DNA of 64,000 bases from Imbroritus primus. GTDB lineage: Bacteria; Pseudomonadota; Gammaproteobacteria; Burkholderiales; Burkholderiaceae. Location of the stretch: NCBI GenBank assembly GCA_000272025.2, contig AKCV02000016.1, forward strand, positions 48,190 through 112,189, given 5' to 3'. The first letter of the stretch is position 1. Each line of letters starts with the position of its first letter. Shown here in pieces: positions 52,367 through 61,511 of this stretch. A program made the position numbers and the translations under genes. Below the pieces are notes generated by a model, which ran no database searches, was not told the origin of the DNA, and worked only from the letters and a program-made list of their open reading frames with translations.

Positions 52367-54052
52367 TCAGGCCGCCGTGGCAGGCGGCGAGCTGTCCCGC
52401 AGTTCGCGGCGCAGGATCTTGCCGACATTGGTCTTCGGCAATTCATTGCGGAATTCGACATGGCGCGGCCGCTTGTAACCCGTCAGCCGCTCCTTGCAGA
52501 AGGCCAGCACATCGGCCTCGGTCAGGGCCGGGTCCTTCTTCACCACGTACAGCTTCACGATCTCGCCCGAATGCTCATCAGGCACGCCGACCGCCGCCAC
52601 CTCCAGCACACCCGGGCACTCCGCCGCCACCCCTTCGACCTCGTTCGGGTAGACATTGAAACCGGAGACCAGGATCATGTCCTTCTTGCGGTCGACTATG
52701 CGCGTATAGCCCCGCTCGTCCATGATGCCGATATCGCCCGTCTTGAAAAAACCATCTGGCGTCATGACCTTGGCCGTCTCGGCCGGCATGTTCCAGTAGC
52801 CCGCCATCACTTGGGGACCGCGCACGCAGATCTCGCCGGGCTGCCCCAACGGCACGTCCCGGCCGTCATCGTCGCGGATCGCAAAGTCGGTGCCGGGCAG
52901 CGGCATGCCAATCGTGCCGGAGAACTCGGTGGCCGTCGGTGGATTGCTCGATGCGACCGGTGATGTCTCGGACAGGCCATACCCTTCGAGAATCGGCACC
53001 CCGGTCCTGGCATACCATTTATCGGCAACAGCCTTCTGCACTGCCATGCCACCACCCACCGCGATCATCAACGAAGACCAGTTCACCTTGGCGAAATCCG
53101 CATGGTTGACCAGAGCGTTGAACAGCGTATTGACCGCCGGCAGGATATGGAACTCGGTCTTGGACAGTTCCTTGAGCGTCCCCGGGATATCGCGCGGATT
53201 TGGGATCATCAGGTTGCGTGCGCCCATGCGCATGCCCATCAGCGCACAAACCGTCAGCGCGAAGATGTGATACAGCGGCAAGGCACAGACGATGGTCAGC
53301 ACCTTGCTCTTGTCATGGATGCCCGGCTGCAGCCAGGCCTCGGTCTGCAGCAGGTTGGCGATAACGTTGCGGTGCGTGAGCATGGCGCCCTTGGCAACCC
53401 CCGTCGTCCCGCCGGTATATTGCAGGAACGCGAGGTCGCCCGGCTGGCTGTGCACCGGCGTCATGGCGAGCGTCTTGCCGGCATCCAGCGCACTGCGGAA
53501 CGACACCGAGCCGGGCAGTTGCCACGCCGGCACGAGCTTCTTCACGTGACGCACCACCAGATTGACGATGCTGCCCTTGGGCCAGCCCAGCATCTCTCCC
53601 ATGCTCGCGACAACAACATGGCGCACCGCTGTCCGCGCCACGACCTGTTCGAACGTGTGCGCAAAGTTCTCGAGGATGACGATGGCTTCGGCACCGCTGT
53701 CCTTCAACTGATGCTCCAGCTCGCGCGGCGTATAGAGCGGATTGACGTTCACCACCACATAGCCGGCACGCAGCACGGCCGCCAGGGCAATCGGGTACTG
53801 CAGCACGTTCGGCATCATCAGTGCCACGCGTGCGCCCGGCGCGAGGCCGCGCGCCTGCAGCCAGGCGGCGAATTGCCGGGACTGCGTATCGAGTTCGGCA
53901 TAGGTCAGGGTCTTGCCCATGCACTCGAAGGCAGGGCGCGCCGCATACTTGCTGAAGGAGTCTTCCAGCAGATGGGGCACCGACGCGTACTGGCCGGCAT
54001 CGATTTCCGCAGGCACGCCGGCGGGATAATGCTTGAGCCAAATCTTGTCCAT
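52367..54052 (-). CDS. fadD: Long-chain-fatty-acid--CoA ligase
   Basis: Activates fatty acids to acyl-CoA via an acyl-adenylate, a step in uptake and beta-oxidation. The 561 residues have the AMP-binding motif YTGGTTGVAKGAMLTHRN, GYGLSETSPV, the FACS region DGFFKTGDIGIMDERGYTRIVDRKKDMI, and the catalytic lysine region LPKTNVGKILRREL at the C-terminus. The ATG at 54052 (MDKIWLKHYP) matches FadD starts. It is monocistronic; the 178 bp to the lipoprotein gene holds no strong terminator. Chain-length preference is inferred. Confidence 0.92.
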   Translation of the reverse strand: MDKIWLKHYPAGVPAEIDAGQYASVPHLLEDSFSKYAARPAFECMGKTLTYAELDTQSRQFAAWLQARGLAPGARVALMMPNVLQYPIALAAVLRAGYVVVNVNPLYTPRELEHQLKDSGAEAIVILENFAHTFEQVVARTAVRHVVVASMGEMLGWPKGSIVNLVVRHVKKLVPAWQLPGSVSFRSALDAGKTLAMTPVHSQPGDLAFLQYTGGTTGVAKGAMLTHRNVIANLLQTEAWLQPGIHDKSKVLTIVCALPLYHIFALTVCALMGMRMGARNLMIPNPRDIPGTLKELSKTEFHILPAVNTLFNALVNHADFAKVNWSSLMIAVGGGMAVQKAVADKWYARTGVPILEGYGLSETSPVASSNPPTATEFSGTIGMPLPGTDFAIRDDDGRDVPLGQPGEICVRGPQVMAGYWNMPAETAKVMTPDGFFKTGDIGIMDERGYTRIVDRKKDMILVSGFNVYPNEVEGVAAECPGVLEVAAVGVPDEHSGEIVKLYVVKKDPALTEADVLAFCKERLTGYKRPRHVEFRNELPKTNVGKILRRELRDSSPPATAA

Positions 54053-54197
54053 GCTGTTCGTCTCCTCGCGATGGTTCACGTCATCTGTGGTTTTCGACAA
54101 TGTAACGGGCCTGCCGTTCGGGCACAATGGATTAGACGTGGTGCTCGGATTTGCCAGCGCGCACCGTCGCATGCCTGCTCAGGGCGTCATGGCAGGC

Positions 54198-55325
54198 TCA
54201 GCGCGACGCCGACAAGCCACGCAGTGCAGCCGCGCGTGCGACCGGCTCCAGCCGCGCAAGCCGGCGCACTTCCGCGAAGAAGGCGGAGAAGTCATTCCCC
54301 TCCCGTGCCAGCATGGCGCGAAAAGCGGGGACCCAGGCTTCGTAACTGGCGACTGCGGCGAGATGGGCATTCGAAAGCGGCTGATCGAACCAGCGGTCAT
54401 ACCCCGTGTACCCGCCCCACTCGGTCCGCAAGGTCTGGTAGTCGCGTTGCAGGGCTGCGAGCAGATCGTGTTTGCGCTGCTGCTTATTGGCTACGCTGAG
54501 GGTGTCATCTCGATAGAGCGCTTCCAGGGCCGCGCGCGTATCGAGCAGCAGGTGACGAAACTGCACGCGCCGCATCGCGTAGCGCTCATACACCGCCCGT
54601 GCTTCAGGCGACGCCTGCTCCCTCAGCCAGAGTTCGACACCGGCCTGCTCGACCGCGGAGGCGAATGATTCGTTGAATGCCGTGTCGTTCTGCACGTAGA
54701 CGACCTGGTGTGCCAGCTCATGAAAGATCAATCGTGCCAGCTCGCCTTCCGGCAAATAGATAAACGTATTCAGCAGTGGATCGTCAAAGAATCCCAGGGT
54801 CGAATAGGCCGGGATACCCGCGACCTGGATATCCCAGCCTTCGGCGCGCAGCGTGGCGGCATAGGCCAGCGCGGCATCGCGGTCGTAGTAACCCCGGTAG
54901 GTCACGCAGCCGGCCACCGGAAAGCACCACTCTTTCAATTTCAGCGACAAGGCGGGGGCCGCAAACACGTTCCATACTGCGAATGGGCGATGGAGATCGG
55001 CATACTGGCGATAACTGCCATTGTCCGGCAAGCCGAGGCGCTGCGTGGCAAACACGCGGATACGGCTGGCCAGTGCCAGTTGGCGCGATAGCCGTTGATC
55101 ACCACGCACCTCGGCCGCATGCCGGGCCGTATCCAGCGGTTGGCGCGCCGCCATGAGATTGAGATGTCCGCCGACTGCCTGGGCGTAGTACTGGATCGCC
55201 TCGCAACCACTCAGGCTCAGTGCTGTGACTGCCAGGCAGGCTATCCGGCCGGCATGGCGTTGCCACCCGCATGGGCTGCGTCTGGCACCGGCCTGGATGG
55301 CATCATGCAGCGCATGCATCCGCAT
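54198..55325 (-). CDS. Putative aminopeptidase lipoprotein (Aminopep family)
   Basis: A predicted zinc metallopeptidase of the proteobacterial Aminopep family (PF10023-like). The 375 residues have a basic N-terminus, a lipoprotein signal ending LSLSGC (Cys41), and the zinc motif FHELAHQ (His202, Glu203, His206) followed by TAFNESFA, whose Glu may be the third ligand. Also seen are GCVTYRGYYDRDAALAYA and a C-terminal helical region. The start is ambiguous (55325 or 55319); either overlaps the upstream oxidoreductase gene by about 20 bp, implying co-transcription. The substrate is unknown. Confidence 0.82.
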   Translation of the reverse strand: MRMHALHDAIQAGARRSPCGWQRHAGRIACLAVTALSLSGCEAIQYYAQAVGGHLNLMAARQPLDTARHAAEVRGDQRLSRQLALASRIRVFATQRLGLPDNGSYRQYADLHRPFAVWNVFAAPALSLKLKEWCFPVAGCVTYRGYYDRDAALAYAATLRAEGWDIQVAGIPAYSTLGFFDDPLLNTFIYLPEGELARLIFHELAHQVVYVQNDTAFNESFASAVEQAGVELWLREQASPEARAVYERYAMRRVQFRHLLLDTRAALEALYRDDTLSVANKQQRKHDLLAALQRDYQTLRTEWGGYTGYDRWFDQPLSNAHLAAVASYEAWVPAFRAMLAREGNDFSAFFAEVRRLARLEPVARAAALRGLSASR

Positions 55326-57408
55326 CGTGCGGCACCACATCCACAAGGCAATCATAGAACACCGGGCCATCGCCGAGATCGGTCAGGCGCTGGCTGGTCA
55401 GCTCATTGGCATTCTTGCCATCCGCCGCCAGCTTCTTCCACCAGATCGACAGGCCGACCACCAGGCCCGGCCGCGCACGCGTGGTGACGCGCGCCCGCGC
55501 CTGCAAGGTGCCGCGGTCGTTGAAGATGCGCACCATCATGCCATCGCGGATACTCCGCGCAGCGGCGTCGTCGGGATGGATGTCGAGATGCGGCTCGCCC
55601 TCGGTGGCACGCAAGCTCTCGACGTTCACAAAAGTACTGTTGAGGAAGTTGCGGGCAGGTGGCGAGATCATCGCCAGTGGAAACCGCCTGGCAAGTTCCG
55701 GCGTGCTGTACGGCGACTCGTACGGCGGCACGAAGGTGGGCAGCGGATCGTGGCCACGCTCGGCCAGCTGGTGCGAGTAGAACTCGCATTTGCCCGACGG
55801 TGTCGCAAAACCACCGTTGGCGAATGGCGCCCGCGCCAGCTTCAGTTTCTGCCAGCCGGCCAGTTTGAGCGATTGCCAGTCGATGCCGGCACAGCGGGGA
55901 TCGTCGGCGCGCAGGGCCTGGGCTGCGATATCTTCATCGCTATCGCGAAAGCACGCGTCGTCGAATCCCATGCGCCTGGCCAGCTGACGAAAGATCTCGG
56001 TATTGGGCTTGGCCTGCCCGAGCGGGGCGATGGCCGGATTGTTGGCCAGCATGTACGCGTGGCCGTAGGTCTTGTGGATGTCGACGTGCTCAAGCTGCGT
56101 GGTGGCAGGCAGCAGCAGATCGGCGTAGTCGGCGGTATCGGTCTGGAAATGCTCAAGCACGATGGTGAACAGGTCCTCGCGCGCGAAACCCGCCGCGACT
56201 CGACCGGACTCGGGCGCCACCGCTACCGGGTTGCTGTTGTACACCACGACCGCCTCGATCTTCGGTCCGAACTTGGCGTCACCGGGATGCAGCAAGGCGT
56301 CGCCAATCGTCACCATATTGATGGTGCGCGGCAAGGCCGGCCATGTCGGCAGCAGATCCATGCGTTGCAGCGTGCGCATGTCGATAGGAAAGAAGCCGGA
56401 CATGGACAACTGCAAGCCGCCTGCTGCATGCCGCCAGGCACCGACCAGCGACGGCAGGCAGGCAATCGCACGCACCGCGTTCCCGCCGCCGTGTGCGCGC
56501 TGCAATCCATAGTTGACGCGGATCGCCACCGGTTCGCCGCGCCGCACGGCAGTCTCGCCGATCTGTGCCGCCAGCCATTCGATGTCTTCCGCAGCAATGC
56601 CGCATAGTGCCGCCGCGTGCGCCGGGGGGTACGCTGCAGCGCGCTCGCGCAGCGCTTCAAAGCCGAGTGTATGTTCCGCGATATAGGCATGGTCGAGCAG
56701 GCCATCGCGTATCAGTATGTGCATCACGCCAAGCGCCAGCGCAGCATCGGTGCCGGGCATCGGCGCGATATGGCGATGGCATTTTTCCGCGGTCAGAGAA
56801 CGGTAGGGATCAATGGCCACCAGCGTCGCTCCGCGCCGCTTGGCTTCCTGCATGCGCATCCAGACATGCAGGTTCGAGGCGATCGGATTGCCGCCCCAGA
56901 TGATGATCAGCCGGGCATCGTCCACGAATTCCATGTCCATGCCGAGGCTGCCGCCGTAGGTGTACTTGAGGCCGGCCACGCCTGCAGCCGAGCAAATGGT
57001 GCGATCCAGCAGCGAGGCGCCAAGCTTGTGGAAAAAGCGTGCGGCCATGCTTTCGCCCTGCACCAGCCCCATGGTGCCGGCATAGCTGTATGGCAGGATG
57101 GCCTCTGGGGCGCGTGCGGCGATGGCTTTCAGCCGCGTCGCGGCAAGATCGAGCGCCTCGTCCCAGCTGATATCAACGAATTGCCCGGCGCCCTTCGGGC
57201 CGACGCGCTTGCGCGGAGTCAGCAGGCGATCGGGGTGGTAAACCCGTTCGGGATAGCGGGCCACCTTGGTGCATAACGCACCCTGCGTCATCGGATGGTC
57301 CGGGTCACCTGCCACGCGAATCGCGCGGCCGTCGGCGACGGTGACCAGCATGGCGCAGGTATCGGGACAATCATGCGGGCAAGCCGCCCGGATCACGGTT
57401 TCAGCCAT
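55303..57408 (-). CDS. Molybdopterin-dependent oxidoreductase (DMSO reductase superfamily)
   Basis: A 701-residue molybdenum enzyme with an N-terminal [4Fe-4S] site (Cys10, 14, 18 and 46: CPHDCPDTC then LC). It has molybdopterin-binding blocks including WDEALDLAATRL, SYAGTMGLVQGE, IIIWGGNPIASNLHVW and a C-terminal dinucleotide-binding domain (LDIHPDDAAARSIRDGMMVRIFNDRG). There is no twin-arginine signal, so it is probably cytoplasmic. The substrate cannot be told from sequence. A partner electron-transfer subunit is not encoded nearby. It is followed by the overlapping aminopeptidase gene and preceded by the ABC transporter genes 35 bp upstream. Confidence 0.88.
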   Translation of the reverse strand: MAETVIRAACPHDCPDTCAMLVTVADGRAIRVAGDPDHPMTQGALCTKVARYPERVYHPDRLLTPRKRVGPKGAGQFVDISWDEALDLAATRLKAIAARAPEAILPYSYAGTMGLVQGESMAARFFHKLGASLLDRTICSAAGVAGLKYTYGGSLGMDMEFVDDARLIIIWGGNPIASNLHVWMRMQEAKRRGATLVAIDPYRSLTAEKCHRHIAPMPGTDAALALGVMHILIRDGLLDHAYIAEHTLGFEALRERAAAYPPAHAAALCGIAAEDIEWLAAQIGETAVRRGEPVAIRVNYGLQRAHGGGNAVRAIACLPSLVGAWRHAAGGLQLSMSGFFPIDMRTLQRMDLLPTWPALPRTINMVTIGDALLHPGDAKFGPKIEAVVVYNSNPVAVAPESGRVAAGFAREDLFTIVLEHFQTDTADYADLLLPATTQLEHVDIHKTYGHAYMLANNPAIAPLGQAKPNTEIFRQLARRMGFDDACFRDSDEDIAAQALRADDPRCAGIDWQSLKLAGWQKLKLARAPFANGGFATPSGKCEFYSHQLAERGHDPLPTFVPPYESPYSTPELARRFPLAMISPPARNFLNSTFVNVESLRATEGEPHLDIHPDDAAARSIRDGMMVRIFNDRGTLQARARVTTRARPGLVVGLSIWWKKLAADGKNANELTSQRLTDLGDGPVFYDCLVDVVPHDADACAA

Positions 57409-57443
57409 GGCACACCCATTCGGCGGGGAAAATCATCCTGCCA

Positions 57444-58442
57444 TTATGCGTCATTCAGGTGGCAGGCACTCCAGTGGTCCGGTGCAATCGCCCGCAAGAC
57501 GGGACGTTGCTGCCGGCAACGCGGCATGGCATGCGGGCAACGCGGATGGAACGCACATCCGGCCGGCGGTGCCAGCGGCGACGGCAGTTCGCCCTGGATG
57601 GCGACGAAGGTGCGGCGTCCTGGCTGCAAGGTCGGTGCGGCCGCCAGCAAGCCTTGCGTATAGGGATGATTCGGTGCCGCGAACAACTGGGCCGCTGGCG
57701 CCTGCTCGACAATGCGCCCCAGATACATCACGGCCACCCGGTCGCTGACGTGGCGGATCACGGCGAGATCGTGGCTGATGAACAGGCAGGCTAGCCCGAG
57801 TTCGCGCTGCAGCTGCATCAGCTGTGTCAGCACCTGCGCCTGGACCGAGACGTCGAGGGCTGCGACCGACTCGTCGCAGATCAGCAGCTGCGGCTCCATG
57901 GCCAGGGCGCGCGCAATGCCGATGCGCGCCCGTTGCCCGCCGGAGAACTGATGGGGGTAGCGCGCCAGTGCGTCGGCGCCCAGCCCCACACGCGCCAGCC
58001 AGGACGCGACGTAGGCCCGCTGTTCGCCGCGGGCGATCCGGCCGTGCACCACGGGTGCCTCGCCGATGATCTGCTGCACGCGCATACGCGGATTGAGCGC
58101 TGCAAACGGATCCTGAAAAATCAATTGCAGCGCACGCCGTGCCGCGCGCTGAGCCTCGTCCGACATGGCAGCAAGATCCTCGCCCTGCCACAGCACACGG
58201 CCACCGCTCGGCGCCAGCAGGCCAGCGGCGAGCCGCCCGAGCGTGGACTTGCCGCAACCCGACTCGCCGACCAGCCCCACCACTTCGCCAGCGTCAATCT
58301 GCAGCGTGACATCGCTGACGGCGTGCACGACCTGGGACGCGGCACGGCCACGCAATTGCCCTGTGATACGTGCCCAGGGGCTGGCGGGCGCACCGAACTC
58401 GCGGGAAACATGTTCCAGCCGCAGCAGTGGAGCGTCAGCCAT
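57444..58442 (-). CDS. Dipeptide/oligopeptide ABC transporter ATPase (DppF/OppF type)
   Basis: Second ATPase of a peptide-type importer. The 332 residues contain Walker A GESGCGKST, Q loop IFQDPF, signature FSGGQRARIGIARAL, Walker B LLICDESVAALD, and the C-terminal oligopeptide-transporter extension with GCAFHPRCPHAMPRC, whose cysteines can bind an iron-sulfur cluster in this family. The ATG at 58442 overlaps the upstream ATPase gene by 8 bp. The transported ligand is unknown; the DppF/OppF label is by family only. Confidence 0.92.
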   Translation of the reverse strand: MADAPLLRLEHVSREFGAPASPWARITGQLRGRAASQVVHAVSDVTLQIDAGEVVGLVGESGCGKSTLGRLAAGLLAPSGGRVLWQGEDLAAMSDEAQRAARRALQLIFQDPFAALNPRMRVQQIIGEAPVVHGRIARGEQRAYVASWLARVGLGADALARYPHQFSGGQRARIGIARALAMEPQLLICDESVAALDVSVQAQVLTQLMQLQRELGLACLFISHDLAVIRHVSDRVAVMYLGRIVEQAPAAQLFAAPNHPYTQGLLAAAPTLQPGRRTFVAIQGELPSPLAPPAGCAFHPRCPHAMPRCRQQRPVLRAIAPDHWSACHLNDA

Positions 58443-59430
58443 CCACACCCCCTGCCTGCAACGGATGAATGCAGCGCCACATGCGTGCATCCGGACCACG
58501 CGTTTCCGGCGGCGGGACCTCGCACTGCGCAGTGGCATAGGCACAGCGCGGCTGGAACGCGCAGCCCGGCGGCAACGCCGCCAACGATGGCGCGGCGCCG
58601 GGAATCGGCTGCAACGGACCACCGGCCGGGTTGGCGGGCGACGACGCAATCAGGCCTGCCGTGTAGGGATGTTGCGGTGCTGTCAGCACTTCGCCAACCG
58701 GGCCGCTTTCGATGATGCGTCCGGCGTACATGACGCAGACCCGGTCCGCGAGCCCGGCGACCACCGACAGGTCATGCGTGATCCACAACAGGGCGGTACC
58801 GGATTCGCGGCACAGTGCCTGGATCTCCGCCAGGATCTGGCCCTGGATGGACACATCGAGTGCCGTGGTCGGCTCGTCGGCAATGATCACATCCGGTGCG
58901 TTCAGCAGGGCAATGGCAATCGCCACGCGTTGGCGCATGCCGCCCGACAATTGATGCGGATAGGCGCGCAGCCTGGCTTCCGGCGAGGCGATGCCCATGC
59001 GCGCGAGCATGGCGCAGGCGCGCTCGCGCGCAGCGGCACGGCTGACCGAAGCATGAGCACGGATCGCCTCGATCATCTGCGTGTCGATGCGCAATACCGG
59101 GTTCAGCGCCGTGGACGGATCCTGGAACACCATTGCAATCCGATTGCCGCGCAGGCTGCGCAGCGTTGCCGCATCGGCGTGGCGCAGGTCCCATTGCTTG
59201 CCTGTGCGGTCGGTCAGCATGATTTCGCCGGCCGTCACGCGTGCCGGCGGATCAAGCAGGCCCATGATGGAGTTGGCCGTCATCGACTTGCCTGAACCGG
59301 ATTCGCCGACCATGCCCAGGATCTCGCCGCGTGCGATGGTAAACGACACCTCGTTCACGAGGGTCACGGCCTCGTCATCCGCGACGCCGCGCGGCTGGTA
59401 GCGTGTGGTGAGGCGCGAGACGCTCAGCAT
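58435..59430 (-). CDS. Dipeptide/oligopeptide ABC transporter ATPase (DppD/OppD type)
   Basis: First ATPase of the importer. The 331 residues have Walker [11 protein letters not shown] loop [11 protein letters not shown], signature [15 protein letters not shown], Walker [13 protein letters not shown], and the Cys-containing C-terminal peptide-transporter motif ([11 protein letters not shown]). The ATG at 59430 shares bases with the permease stop (TGATG), indicating tight coupling. The substitution of Met for Thr in the last P-loop position (GKSM) is common in DppD and not a defect. Confidence 0.92.
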   Translation of the reverse strand: MLSVSRLTTRYQPRGVADDEAVTLVNEVSFTIARGEILGMVGESGSGKSMTANSIMGLLDPPARVTAGEIMLTDRTGKQWDLRHADAATLRSLRGNRIAMVFQDPSTALNPVLRIDTQMIEAIRAHASVSRAAARERACAMLARMGIASPEARLRAYPHQLSGGMRQRVAIAIALLNAPDVIIADEPTTALDVSIQGQILAEIQALCRESGTALLWITHDLSVVAGLADRVCVMYAGRIIESGPVGEVLTAPQHPYTAGLIASSPANPAGGPLQPIPGAAPSLAALPPGCAFQPRCAYATAQCEVPPPETRGPDARMWRCIHPLQAGGVDG

Positions 59431-60338
59431 CAACGCACCTCCAGCCGCGGGTTGAGTATGTCGCGCAGGCGATCGGCCACGAGGTTGATCGACGTCATCG
59501 CTAGCAGTAGCGCGATGCCGGGGAACACGCTGATCCAGTACTGCCCGGAAAACAGGTACTGGAAGCCGTTAGAAATCAACAAGCCGAGCGAAGGCTGGGT
59601 CACCGGCACACCCAGGCCGAGGAATGACAATGTCGCCTCCAGGCCGATGGCCGACGCGGTCTGCAGCGCGGCCACGACGATCAGTGGCGGCAGGCAGTTC
59701 GGCAACAGGTGCACGAACATGATGCGCCAGGCCGGTAGGCCGAGCACCTGTGCGGCTTCCATATACTCCTTGCCACGCTCGACCAGCGCCGCGCTGCGCA
59801 TGGTGCGCGCGTAATAGGCCCACTGCACCGCCACCAGCGCCAGCATGACGTTGCCCGCACCGCCGCCGATGAGGACCAGCAGTATCAAGGCCAGCAGGAT
59901 GGGCGGAAACGACAGCTGCATATCGGCCAGCCGCATGATCAGCGTATCGATCCAACCACCGGCATAGCCAGCCACAAGGCCCAGCAGTCCGCCAAGCGCG
60001 AGCGCGAGCAGCGTGCTGCCCAGGCCGATCAGCAAGCTCACGCGCAGGCCGTAGAGGATGGCCGCGAACATGTCGCGGCCCTGCTCGTCCGTCCCGAGCA
60101 GGAATAGCTGGCCGCTTGCCCCGGTACTGCCTGGCGCCAGGCGGCCGTCCATCAGATCGAGTCCACCCAGGTCGTAGGGATGTTGCGTCGTGAACCAGGG
60201 GCCGATGATGGCCGCCAGTACGAGACCGAGCAGCAGCAGACCAGCCAGCAGCGCGGTGCGGCTCTCCGCCCAGCGGCGCCAGAATGCGCGCCGGGACGAT
60301 ACAGACGCAGCAGGCGTCGCCCCCGAGGCTAGGCTCAT
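59430..60338 (-). CDS. Peptide-type ABC transporter permease (DppC type)
   Basis: Inner-membrane permease subunit. The 302 residues have an N-terminal cytoplasmic stretch, about six membrane helices, the OppC_N-type region (NPYDLGGLDL-like HPYDLGG), GTDEQGRDMFAAILYGLRVSL near 90, and the EAA-type coupling loop (KEYMEAAQVLGLPAWRIMFVHLLPN). It starts within the 4-bp overlap with the DppB-type gene. Confidence 0.93.
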   Translation of the reverse strand: MSLASGATPAASVSSRRAFWRRWAESRTALLAGLLLLGLVLAAIIGPWFTTQHPYDLGGLDLMDGRLAPGSTGASGQLFLLGTDEQGRDMFAAILYGLRVSLLIGLGSTLLALALGGLLGLVAGYAGGWIDTLIMRLADMQLSFPPILLALILLVLIGGGAGNVMLALVAVQWAYYARTMRSAALVERGKEYMEAAQVLGLPAWRIMFVHLLPNCLPPLIVVAALQTASAIGLEATLSFLGLGVPVTQPSLGLLISNGFQYLFSGQYWISVFPGIALLLAMTSINLVADRLRDILNPRLEVR

Positions 60339-61309
60339 GACCGTGCTCCCCGCCCGACACGCGGATCAAGCACACCATACAGCAGGTCGACCACCAGATT
60401 CAGCAGCACGAACAAAGTCACCGTGACCAGCAGGTACGCCACGATCACAGGGCGGTCGAGCATCTGGATCGAATCGATGATGAGCTTGCCCATCCCCGGC
60501 CAGGCAAAGATCGTTTCCGTGACGATGGCGAATGCAATGATCGAACCGAACTGCAGCGCCGTGACGGTGACGACGGGGATCAGGATGTTCTTGAGCACAT
60601 GCACCCCGATGATGCGGCCTTCGCTCAGGCCCTTGGCGCGGGCGTAGCGCACGTACTCCTGCTGCATCGCCTCGCGCGCGCCGCTACGCGTGAGGCGTAC
60701 GATCATGGCGATGTTCAGCAGAGCGAGCGTCAGGCCCGGCAACAGCAGATGGCGGAAGCCATCGATGGTCCAGAAGCTGAATGGCAGGCCCAGCCACGTC
60801 ACGACTTCGCCCCGCCCGCTCGACGGCAGCCAGCCGAGCTGGACCGAACACAGCATAATGAGCATCAGGCCCACCCAAAAGGTCGGCATTGAAAACCCGA
60901 TGACCGACATGCCCATGATGATCCGGTCGGCCCAGCCATCCGGCCGGAGCCCTGCCCACAAGCCGAGCGGAATGCCAAGCACCACGGCCAGCACGATGGC
61001 GAAACCTGCGAGCTCAAGCGTTGCCGGCATGCGCGCCAGGATCAGGCCGATCGCCGAGGTACCATGAACAAACGATGTACCAAGATCGCCCTGCAGCGCA
61101 CGTCCGAGGAACAGAAGGTATTGCCGCCACAGCGGCTGGTCGAGTCCCAGCGCAGCAATGGTGCGCTGGATGTCCTGCTGGTCCGCCTGCGGCCCGATCA
61201 GGATATCGACCGGATTGCCAATGGCATAGACGCCGGCGAACACCAGCAGCGACATCACGAGCAGGATCAGGAGGCTTTGGCCGATTCGGCGGACGATATA
61301 GGCGCCCAT
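60335..61309 (-). CDS. Peptide-type ABC transporter permease (DppB type)
   Basis: Partner permease and first gene of the four-gene importer unit. The 324 residues begin AYIVRRIGQSLLILLVMSLLVF and show LGLDQPLWRQYLLFLGRALQGDLGTSF, periplasmic segments, and the coupling loop YVRYARAKGLSEGRIIGVHVLKN. About six membrane helices are predicted. No periplasmic binding protein gene precedes or follows it. It diverges from the M20 amidohydrolase gene with 202 bp between starts. Confidence 0.93.
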   Translation of the reverse strand: MGAYIVRRIGQSLLILLVMSLLVFAGVYAIGNPVDILIGPQADQQDIQRTIAALGLDQPLWRQYLLFLGRALQGDLGTSFVHGTSAIGLILARMPATLELAGFAIVLAVVLGIPLGLWAGLRPDGWADRIIMGMSVIGFSMPTFWVGLMLIMLCSVQLGWLPSSGRGEVVTWLGLPFSFWTIDGFRHLLLPGLTLALLNIAMIVRLTRSGAREAMQQEYVRYARAKGLSEGRIIGVHVLKNILIPVVTVTALQFGSIIAFAIVTETIFAWPGMGKLIIDSIQMLDRPVIVAYLLVTVTLFVLLNLVVDLLYGVLDPRVGRGARS

Positions 61310-61511
61310 GGCAAGGGGTGAGGTTCCGTGAATGGCATGATTGTAATGCGTCCGCCATATTGGCGGTCATCGCCGTGCCGAGGACTGCAGCGCAGCTACC
61401 GGTTGCGCCTTGCACGGCACCCACGCGGCCGCGGAAGGTTGCAACTGGTCGCGTTCACCGTATCATGTGGCTTTAGGCTTCCTGGTCTTTCAGGCCATCA
61501 CGACCCCGATC

